From: an uncultured Sphingobium sp.
GTDB lineage: Bacteria; Pseudomonadota; Alphaproteobacteria; Sphingomonadales; Sphingomonadaceae
Direction: 5' to 3'
Assembly (NCBI GenBank): GCA_946479185.1
Contig: CAMLFF010000235.1
Location: forward strand, 1-5,260
Length of the DNA stretch: 5,260 nt
In this document: one piece after another, positions 1-5,260 of the stretch
How positions within the stretch are numbered: position 1 is the first letter of the stretch
Layout: each line of letters starts with the position of its first letter
Notes under the pieces: model-generated
Databases searched by the model: none
Told to the model about the DNA's origin: nothing
Seen by the model: only the letters and a program-made list of their open reading frames with translations
Translations under genes and position numbers: made by a program

Positions 1-963
1 TTCCTCAAGCTCAACGGCAATATGGGCGGCAAGCCCATCCTGCTGCCGGGCCGTCACCTCATCAACATCGCCGCCCTGCTGGCGATTGCCTTCTTCACCT
101 ACGGCTTCTGGCATTCGCAGGCGCCGATGGATTTCTGGATCGTCGTCGCCCTGTCCTTCATCATCGGCTTCCTGCTGATTGTGCCCATTGGCGGTGCGGA
201 CATGCCGGTCGTCGTATCGATGCTGAACAGCTATTCCGGCTGGGCCGCTGCCGCGATGGGCTTCACGCTGGAAAATACGGCGATGATCATCACCGGCGCG
301 CTGGTTGGCTCATCCGGCGCGATCCTCAGCTACATCATGTGCAAGGCGATGAACCGCAGTTTCATCTCCGTGATCGCGGGCGGCTTTGGCGCAGAAGCAG
401 CCAGCAGCGATGGCGAAGCGAAGGAACAGCGCCCCTGGAAGCGCGGTTCCGCTGAGGACGCAGCCTTCCTCATGAAGCAGGCCGATAGCGTCATCATCGT
501 GCCGGGCTATGGCATGGCCGTCAGCCAGGCGCAGCATGCCCTGCGCGAAATGGGCGATCTGCTCAAGGCCGAGGGCGTGAGCGTCAAATATGCCATTCAC
601 CCCGTCGCAGGCCGTATGCCCGGCCATATGAATGTGCTGCTGGCCGAAGCGAACGTGTCCTATGATGAAGTGTTCGAGCTGGAGGATATCAACAGCGAGT
701 TCGCCCAGACCGACATCGCTTTCGTCATCGGCGCCAATGACGTGACCAACCCCGCCGCCAAGACGGACAAAAGCTCGCCCATTTACGGCATGCCCATTTT
801 GGACGTGGCGAACGCCAAAACCGTCCTGTTCGTGAAACGCTCCATGGGTGGCGTCGGCTATGCAGGGGTGGACAATGACGTCTTCTACATGGACAACACC
901 ATGATGCTTCTCGCCGATGCGAAGAAGATGGTCGAAGATATCGTCAAATCATTGGGACATTGA
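1..963 (+). CDS. pntB: NAD(P) transhydrogenase subunit beta, 5'-truncated by window edge
   Basis: Beta subunit of the inner-membrane proton-translocating transhydrogenase, which uses the proton gradient to drive hydride transfer from NADH to NADP+, supplying NADPH. The frame is open from base 1; 320 codons are visible, so roughly the first 140-160 residues of a ~460-480 aa family member lie upstream. Visible first are several membrane helices of domain II (about residues 18-115), including the [20 protein letters not shown] segment typical of PntB. A short linker follows, then the soluble NADP(H)-binding domain III with the [11 protein letters not shown] glycine-rich motif (about 168-178), [30 protein letters not shown] (244-253) and [12 protein letters not shown] (279-290). 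The protein ends a few residues after the DAKKM helix, as is normal for the family. The alpha subunit genes are expected just upstream. Its TGA overlaps the next start codon by one base. Identity is very secure; the ATG at 22 is internal, not the start. Confidence 0.97.
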   Translation, partial: FLKLNGNMGGKPILLPGRHLINIAALLAIAFFTYGFWHSQAPMDFWIVVALSFIIGFLLIVPIGGADMPVVVSMLNSYSGWAAAAMGFTLENTAMIITGALVGSSGAILSYIMCKAMNRSFISVIAGGFGAEAASSDGEAKEQRPWKRGSAEDAAFLMKQADSVIIVPGYGMAVSQAQHALREMGDLLKAEGVSVKYAIHPVAGRMPGHMNVLLAEANVSYDEVFELEDINSEFAQTDIAFVIGANDVTNPAAKTDKSSPIYGMPILDVANAKTVLFVKRSMGGVGYAGVDNDVFYMDNTMMLLADAKKMVEDIVKSLGH

Positions 964-1658
964 TGCGCAAACTTGGATTGATCGGGGGCCTTAGCTGGAC
1001 CTCAACCGCCCGCTACTACAAGCTGATCAACGAACTGGTGCAGCGCGAACTGGGCGGGCTGCACAGCGCGCCCCTGCTCATCGACAGCATCGACTTTGCC
1101 GATGTCGCACGCTGCGCAACCACCAATGACTGGGATTGCGCGACGAGCGAAATGACCAGCGCCGCAAAACGGCTTGAAGCGGGCGGCGCGCAGGGCATCC
1201 TGATCTGCGCCAACTCCATGCACAAAATCTATGATGAGACCGCCGCATCCGTGAGCATTCCGGTGCTGCACATCATCGATGAGATCGGCAAGAAGGTGAA
1301 GGCGGCGAACGTGAAGACCGCCGCGCTCATCGGCACCAGCAATGTGATGACGGATCGCGAGTATCGCCAGCGCTTGGTCTCAGCCAGCGGCCTGAGCCTG
1401 CTGCCAGCCGACACGGAGCTCGCCGCCCGCATTGACACGCTGGTATATGACGAGCTGGCGGTCGGCAAGATCACCCGCGAAGCCGAGCGCTTCATGAAGA
1501 CCGAGCTCACCAACATCGCTAAGGAAGATGTGCAGGCCGTGGTGCTTGCCTGCACCGAGCTGGAGCTGATCATGGATGTGCGCGCCAATGTGCTGCCCAT
1601 CTATGACAGTACGATGATCCATGCCGAGGCCGGTGCGCGGTTCGTGCTCGACAAATAA
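963..1658 (+). CDS. Aspartate/glutamate racemase family protein
   Basis: A 231-residue cytosolic protein of the PLP-independent Asp/Glu racemase superfamily (aspartate racemase/YgeA type). These enzymes invert the alpha carbon of an amino acid with two cysteines acting as acid and base. Visible are the N-terminal GLIGGLSWTSTARYY loop (residues 5-19), the first catalytic Cys82 in CANSMH (the family usually has CANTMH), the second catalytic Cys197 in ACTELELI, and a C-terminal YDSTMIHA segment (214-221) matching the usual D-(S/T)-T-x-x-H-A. Length is normal and both cysteines are present, so it is probably active; aspartate, glutamate or another substrate cannot be told apart here. ATG at 963 is preferred over TTG at 960 because it gives the TGATG one-base overlap with pntB, a typical translational-coupling arrangement; no strong Shine-Dalgarno sequence precedes either. 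Having a racemase directly behind pntB is not a standard pnt operon layout. Confidence 0.9.
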   Translation: MRKLGLIGGLSWTSTARYYKLINELVQRELGGLHSAPLLIDSIDFADVARCATTNDWDCATSEMTSAAKRLEAGGAQGILICANSMHKIYDETAASVSIPVLHIIDEIGKKVKAANVKTAALIGTSNVMTDREYRQRLVSASGLSLLPADTELAARIDTLVYDELAVGKITREAERFMKTELTNIAKEDVQAVVLACTELELIMDVRANVLPIYDSTMIHAEAGARFVLDK

Positions 1659-1682
1659 GCCAGAAAGCCTGCCGTGCGGGGC

Positions 1683-1711
1683 TTGCGCGGCGCCATCTCC
1701 CGAGTGATAAA
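1683..1711 (+). promoter_or_regulatory. Possible sigma70-type promoter for the SnoaL-like pair
   Basis: A -35-like TTGCGC (1683-1688) is followed after exactly 17 bases by a -10-like GATAAA (1706-1711) in the 96-base gap after the racemase. A start about seven bases downstream would put the 5' end of the transcript at the hairpin at 1720-1735. Only the spacing is ideal; both boxes deviate from consensus. The gap also holds a weak imperfect hairpin (1665-1684, AAGCC/GGCTT arms) without a T-tract, which is poor evidence for a terminator behind the racemase gene. Confidence 0.25.
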
Positions 1712-1719
1712 CGCCCAAC

Positions 1720-1735
1720 ACATGCTTTGGCATGT
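1720..1735. promoter_or_regulatory. Perfect inverted repeat ACATGC-TTTG-GCATGT before the SnoaL-like gene
   Basis: Six-base perfect arms with a four-base loop lie 19 bases before the ATG at 1755 and just upstream of its Shine-Dalgarno GAGAGGA (1741-1747). It could be an operator half-site pair or a hairpin at the 5' end of the mRNA. There is no T-tract, so a terminator is unlikely. Function is inferred from position only. Confidence 0.35.
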
Positions 1736-1754
1736 CAATCGAGAGGATCTGCCA

Positions 1755-2327
1755 ATGAAAGTCTCCCATCGTTGGATAGTGGCTGCGCTGTTGCTGAGTG
1801 CCGCCCCCGCACAGGCCCAGATGCGCGCGCTGAATGATCCGGTCGTCGCGCACGCGGATGCAGAAGCGCTGTTCACCAGCAGCGATCCCAAGCTCCACGC
1901 CAACAAGCAGGTGGCGCTCAAGATCGTCAAGGAACTGCTCGAAGCCGGCCATTGGGATCGCGCGCCGCTCTACCTGACCGATCGCTACATCCAGCATAAT
2001 CCGGTTGCGGGGTCCGGCCTGAAGGGTGTGATGCATTATTTCATCAACATCGCGAAGCGCCAGCCAACGCCCATCCCTGACAAGATGAAGACGCCGGTCG
2101 TTGCCGTGCAAGCGGAAGGCGATTTCGTGACCGTCAGCTTCGTGCGGGAGGTCCCCTATGCGGACGATCCGACCAAGACCTACACGACGACATGGTTCGA
2201 TATGTGGCGGTTCGTGGATGGCAAGGCGGATGAGCATTGGGATCCGGCGACCCTGCCGCCCATGCCTGCGCCAGCACCCGCCACCTCCACCACGCCAGCA
2301 GCGCCTGCACCTGTTCCGGCAGGCTGA
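1755..2327 (+). CDS. Exported SnoaL-like (NTF2-fold) protein with Pro/Ala-rich tail
   Basis: A 190-residue protein of the predicted SnoaL-like 'aldol condensation-catalysing' group (NTF2-like cone fold). The start at 1755 is chosen because it has a good Shine-Dalgarno (GAGAGGA, seven bases upstream) and opens directly into a signal peptide: charged MKVSHR, a hydrophobic core IVAALLLSAA, and a probable cleavage site after APAQA near residue 21. The upstream GTG at 1674 in the same frame would bury this signal. The mature domain has LYLTDRYIQHNPVAGSGLKG (about 72-91) and FDMWRFVDGKADEHWD (148-163), both characteristic of the group. The last ~23 residues are Pro/Ala/Thr-rich and look disordered. 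It is predicted periplasmic; the substrate is unknown, and many members have no proven enzymatic activity. It is followed after 25 bases by a second exported SnoaL-fold gene in the same direction, probably one transcript. Confidence 0.88.
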   Translation: MKVSHRWIVAALLLSAAPAQAQMRALNDPVVAHADAEALFTSSDPKLHANKQVALKIVKELLEAGHWDRAPLYLTDRYIQHNPVAGSGLKGVMHYFINIAKRQPTPIPDKMKTPVVAVQAEGDFVTVSFVREVPYADDPTKTYTTTWFDMWRFVDGKADEHWDPATLPPMPAPAPATSTTPAAPAPVPAG

Positions 2328-2352
2328 CGGCAAATTCAGGCGGGAGGGTATG

Positions 2353-2859
2353 ATGCACTATTCGAGCAAAGCCGCAGGTGCCATGATGGCGGCCTTGCTG
2401 ATGATGGCCATACCCGCCAACGCCGCCGCCAGTGATGCCGATTTCATGCAGGAAATGCGCGATCGGGTGAAGATCGAGCAGCTGATGTGGGACTATGTCC
2501 GGGCGATCGACAGCTTCAATGCCGATGCCTACGCCCGAGTGTTCACGCCCGATGGCGCCTTCAATACGGTCAAAGGCAGCGATGCCCTGCGCAAGATGGT
2601 GACCGACCTCAAGGCAGATCAGGACGGGCGACGCGCCAAAGGCGAGAACATCCCGCCGATGCACCATATGATGAGCAATCAGACCATCGAGTTCGTCAGC
2701 CCGGATCATGCCCGCGTCCATTATTACTGGCAGACGGTGTTCGCCGACAAGACACGCACGCCGCCGCCCCGTCTCGCTGCGGCAGGTCGCGGCGTCGATG
2801 ATGTCGTGCGGGTCGATGGCGTCTGGCTGATCAGCAACCGCAATGTGGTGCCGGATTAG
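2353..2859 (+). CDS. Exported SnoaL_4-type (NTF2-fold) protein, LinA/scytalone-dehydratase-like
   Basis: A 168-residue protein of the NTF2-like superfamily, SnoaL_4 type. ATG at 2353 is preferred over ATG at 2350 because GGAGG (2343-2347) is then five rather than two bases away. The N-terminus is a signal peptide (hydrophobic AMMAALLMMAIP, probable cleavage after ANA near residue 24), so it should be periplasmic. The mature part starts with the family's amphipathic helix IEQLMWDYVRAIDSFNADAY (41-60) and FTPDGAF (64-70). MHHMMSNQTIEFVSPD (103-118) and DGVWLISNRN (155-164) follow. Aligned by eye to recalled LinA (HCH dehydrochlorinase), Asp53, His105 and Arg163 fall on LinA Asp25, His73 and Arg129, whereas LinA Lys20 and Trp42 are replaced by Tyr48 and Phe70. 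This supports a dehydratase- or lyase-like pocket, but the reaction and substrate cannot be named. It probably shares an operon with the preceding exported SnoaL-like gene. Confidence 0.87.
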   Translation: MHYSSKAAGAMMAALLMMAIPANAAASDADFMQEMRDRVKIEQLMWDYVRAIDSFNADAYARVFTPDGAFNTVKGSDALRKMVTDLKADQDGRRAKGENIPPMHHMMSNQTIEFVSPDHARVHYYWQTVFADKTRTPPPRLAAAGRGVDDVVRVDGVWLISNRNVVPD

Positions 2860-2860
2860 G

Positions 2861-2877
2861 GCGCCGCAAGGTGGCGC
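2861..2877. terminator. Short GC-rich hairpin, possible bidirectional terminator
   Basis: GCGCCGC (2861-2867), loop AAG, GTGGCGC (2871-2877): seven pairs including one G-U, starting one base after the SnoaL_4 stop codon. It is followed only by ATTT, so intrinsic termination would be weak. It also lies directly beyond the stop codon of the - strand gene remnant at 2885, as expected for a shared terminator between converging genes. Confidence 0.4.
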
Positions 2878-2884
2878 ATTTGCG

Positions 2885-2970
2885 TTAGCATTCGCACGAG
2901 GGCAGCTGCGACAGTTCGGCCTTGAGACTGCTTTGTTGCAGGGCGATGGTTAGCCTTGAGTCGCGCTCAT
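2885..2970 (-). pseudogene. Possible 3' end of an unidentified gene cut by the IS30 relic
   Basis: Read on the - strand directly after the point where transposase similarity stops, one frame runs about 28 codons with coding-like composition. It starts YERDSRL, continues through QQSSLKAEL and finishes LPSCEC, with TAA at 2887-2885. It converges on the SnoaL_4 gene and ends just before the hairpin at 2861-2877, as a real gene would. There is no start codon or upstream part, since the frame runs into out-of-frame IS30 sequence. I do not recognise the family, and the stretch is short enough for chance to explain it. Confidence 0.25.
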
Positions 2971-3330
2971 AGTGCGTTTGAGCTGGACATAGACGAAGCG
3001 GTAGATGGTCTCTTGACTGATGACCTTGCGCCCCGCCTCATGAGCAAGGCACCCTGCGACCTGTTCGGGCGACCAGCCTTTGGCGAGCCGGTCGAGGATG
3101 GGTTCGCGCACGGTATCTTCACGTTCGAGCCGCGCACAAGCCCAGCGGCGGGCACTGGCCCGTGCTTGCGCATAGGCTGGCTGATAGCCCACTTTTGCGC
3201 CAATTTTGCGCTTCAACTCTCGCGCGATGGTCGACCCCGGCCTTCACCGGGGCAGGTCGCCTCGCGATCCAGAGCTGCAGCGATTTGGCGAACATCGTTC
3301 CTCAAGCGAGAGCTGGTGATAGGTCGACAT
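2971..3330 (-). pseudogene. IS30-family transposase relic (N-terminal part only, frame broken)
   Basis: Remnant of an IS30-family transposase. The original ATG is at 3330-3328 and opens MSTYHQLSLEERC, the standard IS30-type N-terminus. Similarity then jumps one frame to VRQIAAALDREA (3293-3258), implying loss of roughly eleven codons. It returns to the first frame as STIARELKR (from 3234), KVGYQPAYA, ARRWACARLERE, GWSPEQVAG and ISQETIYRFVYVQLKRT, ending near 2971. A 23-base palindromic insertion (3235-3257) sits between the last two blocks and puts a TGA at 3246-3244. Family members are about 320-380 residues; everything after the ETIYRF region is gone, including the whole DDE catalytic (rve) domain, so the relic cannot transpose. 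The uninterrupted TTG-initiated frame from 3216 to 2950 is just the largest surviving block, not a gene. No right-hand IS end is recognisable. Confidence 0.85.
3229..3259. repeat. Small palindromic insertion in the transposase HTH, flanked by GGTCG repeats
   Basis: CCCCGG (3235-3240), loop CCTTCA, CCGGGG (3247-3252) form a perfect six-pair hairpin. The surrounding 21 bases (3234-3254) are bracketed by direct repeats GGTCG at 3229-3233 and 3255-3259. The transposase reading DREA | STIARE is split exactly here, which identifies the hairpin as an addition to the IS30 sequence. It resembles a REP-type or very small MITE-like unit; the five-base flanking repeat would fit a target duplication, but chance is possible at that length. 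Confidence 0.6.
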
Positions 3331-3331
3331 C

Positions 3332-3354
3332 GCAGCACCTGTGTGAGGTGTTGC
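3332..3354 (-). promoter_or_regulatory. Transposase leader hairpin covering its Shine-Dalgarno
   Basis: The - strand leader just ahead of the relic's ATG folds as a nine-pair stem (one G-U) with loop CACAC: arms 3354-3346 and 3340-3332. The distal arm contains AGGTG (3340-3336), the only Shine-Dalgarno candidate, five bases from the ATG. Folding would hide the ribosome site. Sequestering structures of this kind are known in several IS families to stop read-through transcripts from making transposase. Here it is a fossil, since the gene is dead. The left IS end probably lies a little further upstream, around 3355-3385, but I cannot fix its boundary. Confidence 0.4.
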
Positions 3355-3404
3355 ACTTCGTTTGTGAACTCAGAGGGGGCCCGCTCCCTTTGCGCTTGGT
3401 GAAG

Positions 3405-3438
3405 AAAAGCGGGATCCCGCGTCCCGCCCGGAATGACG
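3405..3438. repeat. Extragenic palindromic repeat (GTCATTCCGGGCGGGA type)
   Basis: On the - strand this reads CGTCATTCCGGGCGGGAC followed by GCGGGATCCCGC, a perfect 12-base palindrome (3409-3420), with a further TCCCGC copy at 3422-3427. Translated, it gives the VIPGGTRDP/RHSGRDAGSR type of peptide that often appears as a false ORF in proteobacterial genomes carrying dRS3-like or 'GTCATTCC' dispersed repeats. It is therefore a likely multi-copy intergenic repeat rather than coding sequence. Copy number cannot be seen in this window. Confidence 0.5.
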
Positions 3439-3593
3439 TAGGCTCTGGTGGCATACCCGCACAAATTCCAGCCAAAAGCATGGAATTGGCGGTTGCGGCA
3501 TCCGGGCAATGCCGCCATGAGGGGGGAACATCGCTTTCCCCACTAATATTCGGCTCTGCATCGCAGCGCCGGACTTGAGCATTAGGGTCTCAG
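3439..3593. other. mrpA upstream region with two perfect hairpins
   Basis: No gene is visible here. GCGGCAT (3495-3501) pairs with ATGCCGC (3509-3515) over a seven-base loop, and GGGGAA (3523-3528) pairs with TTCCCC (3536-3541) over another seven-base loop. A TAATAT at 3544-3549 resembles a -10 box but has no good -35 partner. The hairpins could be part of the mrpA leader or end structures of degraded mobile DNA; neither has a T-tract. An in-frame TGA at 3576-3578 rules out any earlier mrpA start. Confidence 0.35.
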
Positions 3594-5260
3594 ATGCTCA
3601 CTATCCTCCTCGTCTCTTTCATCGGCGCCTGCGTCATGCCGCTGCTTGCCTATGTGATCGGGCGTGGTGCGGGCCTTGTGATTTCGCTGCTGCCTTTTGG
3701 ATTGCTCGCGGCATTTGTCAGCATGGCCTCCTTCGTGGAGCGCGGCTGGGTGCGCGGTGAGGCGGCGGAGTGGGCGCCCTGGCTGGGGCTGGATTTCACG
3801 CTGCGGCTCGATGGATTTTCCTTCCTCTTCTGTCTGCTCATCACCGGCATTGGTGCGCTCGTCACCATCTATGCGGGCGGTTATCTCACCAATAAATCAC
3901 CAGCCGAGCGGGCGCGCTTCTTCTGCTACATCTTGCTGTTCCTCACATCGATGCTGGGCGCGGTGCTGGCGGAAAATCTTCTGGTTTTCCTGCTGTTCTG
4001 GGAAGCAACGAGCATCATCTCCTTCCTGCTGATCGGCTTTGAGGGGCGCAGCGGGCGGGCGCGACGCGCGGCGCTGATGGCCCTACAGGTGACCGCCTTT
4101 GGCGGGCTTGCGCTGCTCGCCGCCGTTGTGATGATCGGCCATGTGCTGGGCACTTATTCGATGGAGCAGGCCGTGCTACGCTCCGATGAGCTGATGGCGA
4201 GCCCCTGGGGCCATCTGATCGTGCTGTGCATCTTGCTCGCGGCCTTCACCAAATCCGCGCAATTCCCGTTCCACTTCTGGCTGCCCAATGCGATGCAGGC
4301 GCCCACCCCCGCCTCCGCCTTCCTCCACTCGGCGACGATGGTGAAGCTCGGCATCTATCTGCTCGCCCGTTTTGAACCGGTGATTGGCGAAACGGAATGG
4401 GGGCGCCCGGCACTCGTCATTGTCGCCTGCGTCACCATGGCGGTGGCGAGCATGCAGGCGTTGCGGGCCGAGAACTTCAAATCGGCGCTCGCTTATTCCA
4501 CCATCGCGTCGCTCGGCATTCTCGTGCTGCTGGTGGGACTAGATGGCCCGACTGCGTCGGTGGCCATGATCGGTTTCTTGCTCGCCCATGCGCTTTACAA
4601 GGCAGCCCTATTTTTCTGCGCGGGCTCCGTGCTGCACGCGACCGGGCTCTACAGCCTTCGCGCCATGGGTGGCCTCGCGCGGTTCCTGCCGCTCACCGCA
4701 CTGGCGAGCGCTGGAGCGAGCCTATCGATGGCGGGCATTCCACCCTTTATGGGCTTCATCTCCAAGGAATTTCTGTTTCAGGCGCAGATTGAGAGCAGTT
4801 GGGAGCTGATCCCGCTCGCCGTCGCTGTGGTCGTCAACGCCGTGATGGTGGGCGTGGCGGGTGTCGTGACGCTCCGGCCCTTCTTCCTCGGGCGCGGCAA
4901 GGTGAACAAGGTCCAGCATGGCGAGACCTTCTCGCTGGTGATGCCACCGCTACTGCTCTCCCTCGCTGGCCTCACCATGAGCCTCTCGCCCGACTGGATC
5001 ACCCGCGTGGCGCTGCGCCCCGCCGTGGCGGCGGTTTATGGGCGTGCGGTCGAGGTCGACATATCGGTGTGGCACGGCGTCACGCCGATGCTGCTGCTCA
5101 GTATGGTCGTGATCTCCATTGGCGCGGTGATCGTGCGCTTCTGGCGGCAGTTGCACATGTGGCTGCGGCGGACCAATCCGTTCCAGACCTATGAGATCGA
5201 GCCGCTGTGGGAGATCAGCCTGCGCGGACTGATCAAAAATTCACGTGCGCTGACCGAACG
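3594..5260 (+). CDS. mrpA: Multisubunit Na+/H+ antiporter subunit A, 3'-truncated by window edge
   Basis: Large membrane subunit (MrpA/MnhA/PhaA) of the Mrp cation/proton antiporter, related to complex I subunit NuoL; the complex exports Na+ (or K+) in exchange for protons. The frame is open for 555 codons to the window end; family members run from about 770 to 970 residues. ATG at 3594 has AGGG (3584-3587) six bases upstream, and TGA at 3576 blocks earlier starts. Hydrophobic helices follow one another throughout. Signature segments are FTLRLDGFSFLFCLLITGIG (68-87), LLFWEATSIISFLLIGF (133-149), FTKSAQFPFHFWLPNAMQAP (218-237), FLHSATMVKLGIY (243-255), ENFKSALAYSTIASLG (293-308), HALYKAALFF (332-341) and SMAGIPPFMGFISKE (378-392). 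Glu137, Lys220, His227 and Lys296 fit proton-path residues of Bacillus MrpA (recalled as E140, K223, H230, K299). The N-terminus and the DGFSFLF-LITGIGALV segment favour MrpA over NuoL. Subunits B to G, or a fused A-B, are expected downstream. Confidence 0.93.
   Translation, partial: MLTILLVSFIGACVMPLLAYVIGRGAGLVISLLPFGLLAAFVSMASFVERGWVRGEAAEWAPWLGLDFTLRLDGFSFLFCLLITGIGALVTIYAGGYLTNKSPAERARFFCYILLFLTSMLGAVLAENLLVFLLFWEATSIISFLLIGFEGRSGRARRAALMALQVTAFGGLALLAAVVMIGHVLGTYSMEQAVLRSDELMASPWGHLIVLCILLAAFTKSAQFPFHFWLPNAMQAPTPASAFLHSATMVKLGIYLLARFEPVIGETEWGRPALVIVACVTMAVASMQALRAENFKSALAYSTIASLGILVLLVGLDGPTASVAMIGFLLAHALYKAALFFCAGSVLHATGLYSLRAMGGLARFLPLTALASAGASLSMAGIPPFMGFISKEFLFQAQIESSWELIPLAVAVVVNAVMVGVAGVVTLRPFFLGRGKVNKVQHGETFSLVMPPLLLSLAGLTMSLSPDWITRVALRPAVAAVYGRAVEVDISVWHGVTPMLLLSMVVISIGAVIVRFWRQLHMWLRRTNPFQTYEIEPLWEISLRGLIKNSRALTE

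Noticed and set aside
1380..2333. A 317-codon open frame on the - strand across the racemase end and the first SnoaL-like gene
   Set aside because: It is antisense to two well-supported genes, is rich in Arg, His and Gly as GC-rich shadow frames are, and shows no recognisable domain.
2919..2960. Direct repeat GCCTTGAG at 2919-2926 and 2953-2960, with CTGC-TTTGTT-GCAG between
   Set aside because: It looked like a target duplication around a tiny IS end, but eight bases can recur by chance and the 26 bases between match no IS terminus I can identify with confidence.
2956..3402. A 148-codon + strand open frame over the relic zone
   Set aside because: It is antisense to recognisable IS30 transposase blocks and has no plausible ribosome site or family motif.
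3213..3518. A 101-codon - strand open frame including VRQIAAALDREA and VIPGGTRDP
   Set aside because: It is a chance join of three things: an extragenic repeat, the IS leader read through, and one out-of-frame transposase block ended by the palindromic insertion.
3594..5260. Alternative reading as complex I subunit NuoL or a formate-hydrogenlyase-type subunit
   Set aside because: The shared helices fit all of these, but the MLTILLVSFIGACVMPLLAY start, the RLDGFSFLFCLLITGIGALV segment and the tail YEIEPLWEISLRGL fit MrpA better.
1..5260. CRISPR arrays, tRNA or rRNA genes, phage or defence genes
   Set aside because: No regularly spaced repeats, no cloverleaf-like segments and no defence-type domains were seen on either strand.

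Overview
The window looks like a chromosomal segment of a GC-rich alphaproteobacterium. Protein style and the type of IS30 relic and extragenic repeat suggest a sphingomonad, but this is inference from recalled family resemblance; no rRNA or marker gene is present to confirm it. All four intact or partial functional genes lie on the + strand. One broken transposase and one unidentified gene end lie on the - strand.

Layout. Bases 1-963 are the 3' two thirds of pntB, the NADP(H)-binding beta subunit of proton-translocating transhydrogenase. It overlaps by one base (TGATG) an aspartate/glutamate-racemase-family gene (963-1658). After a 96-base gap with a possible promoter and a small perfect hairpin come two closely spaced genes for exported NTF2/SnoaL-fold proteins (1755-2327 and 2353-2859). 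The second keeps an Asp-His-Arg set that lines up with three catalytic residues of the dehydrochlorinase LinA. A short GC-rich hairpin follows.

Bases 2860-3593 hold no intact gene. They contain, on the - strand, a possible 3' end of a lost gene, then an IS30-family transposase relic (2971-3330) that has lost its catalytic domain. An internal deletion breaks its N-terminal domain, and a small palindromic insertion puts a stop inside the helix-turn-helix region. Upstream of the relic are its probable leader, an extragenic palindromic repeat and two further hairpins. From 3594 to the window end runs mrpA/mnhA (555 codons visible, no stop), the large antenna/channel-type subunit of a multisubunit Na+/H+ antiporter, continuing beyond the window.

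How the parts relate. The transhydrogenase (proton gradient to NADPH) and the Mrp antiporter (proton gradient to Na+ export) are both membrane energy-coupling machines. They are separated by the relic zone and are probably independent transcription units. The racemase is likely co-translated with pntB. The two SnoaL-like genes probably form their own small operon for periplasmic proteins of unknown substrate. I see no convincing new multi-gene system; the most unusual items are the tandem exported SnoaL pair and the layered decay of the IS30 relic.
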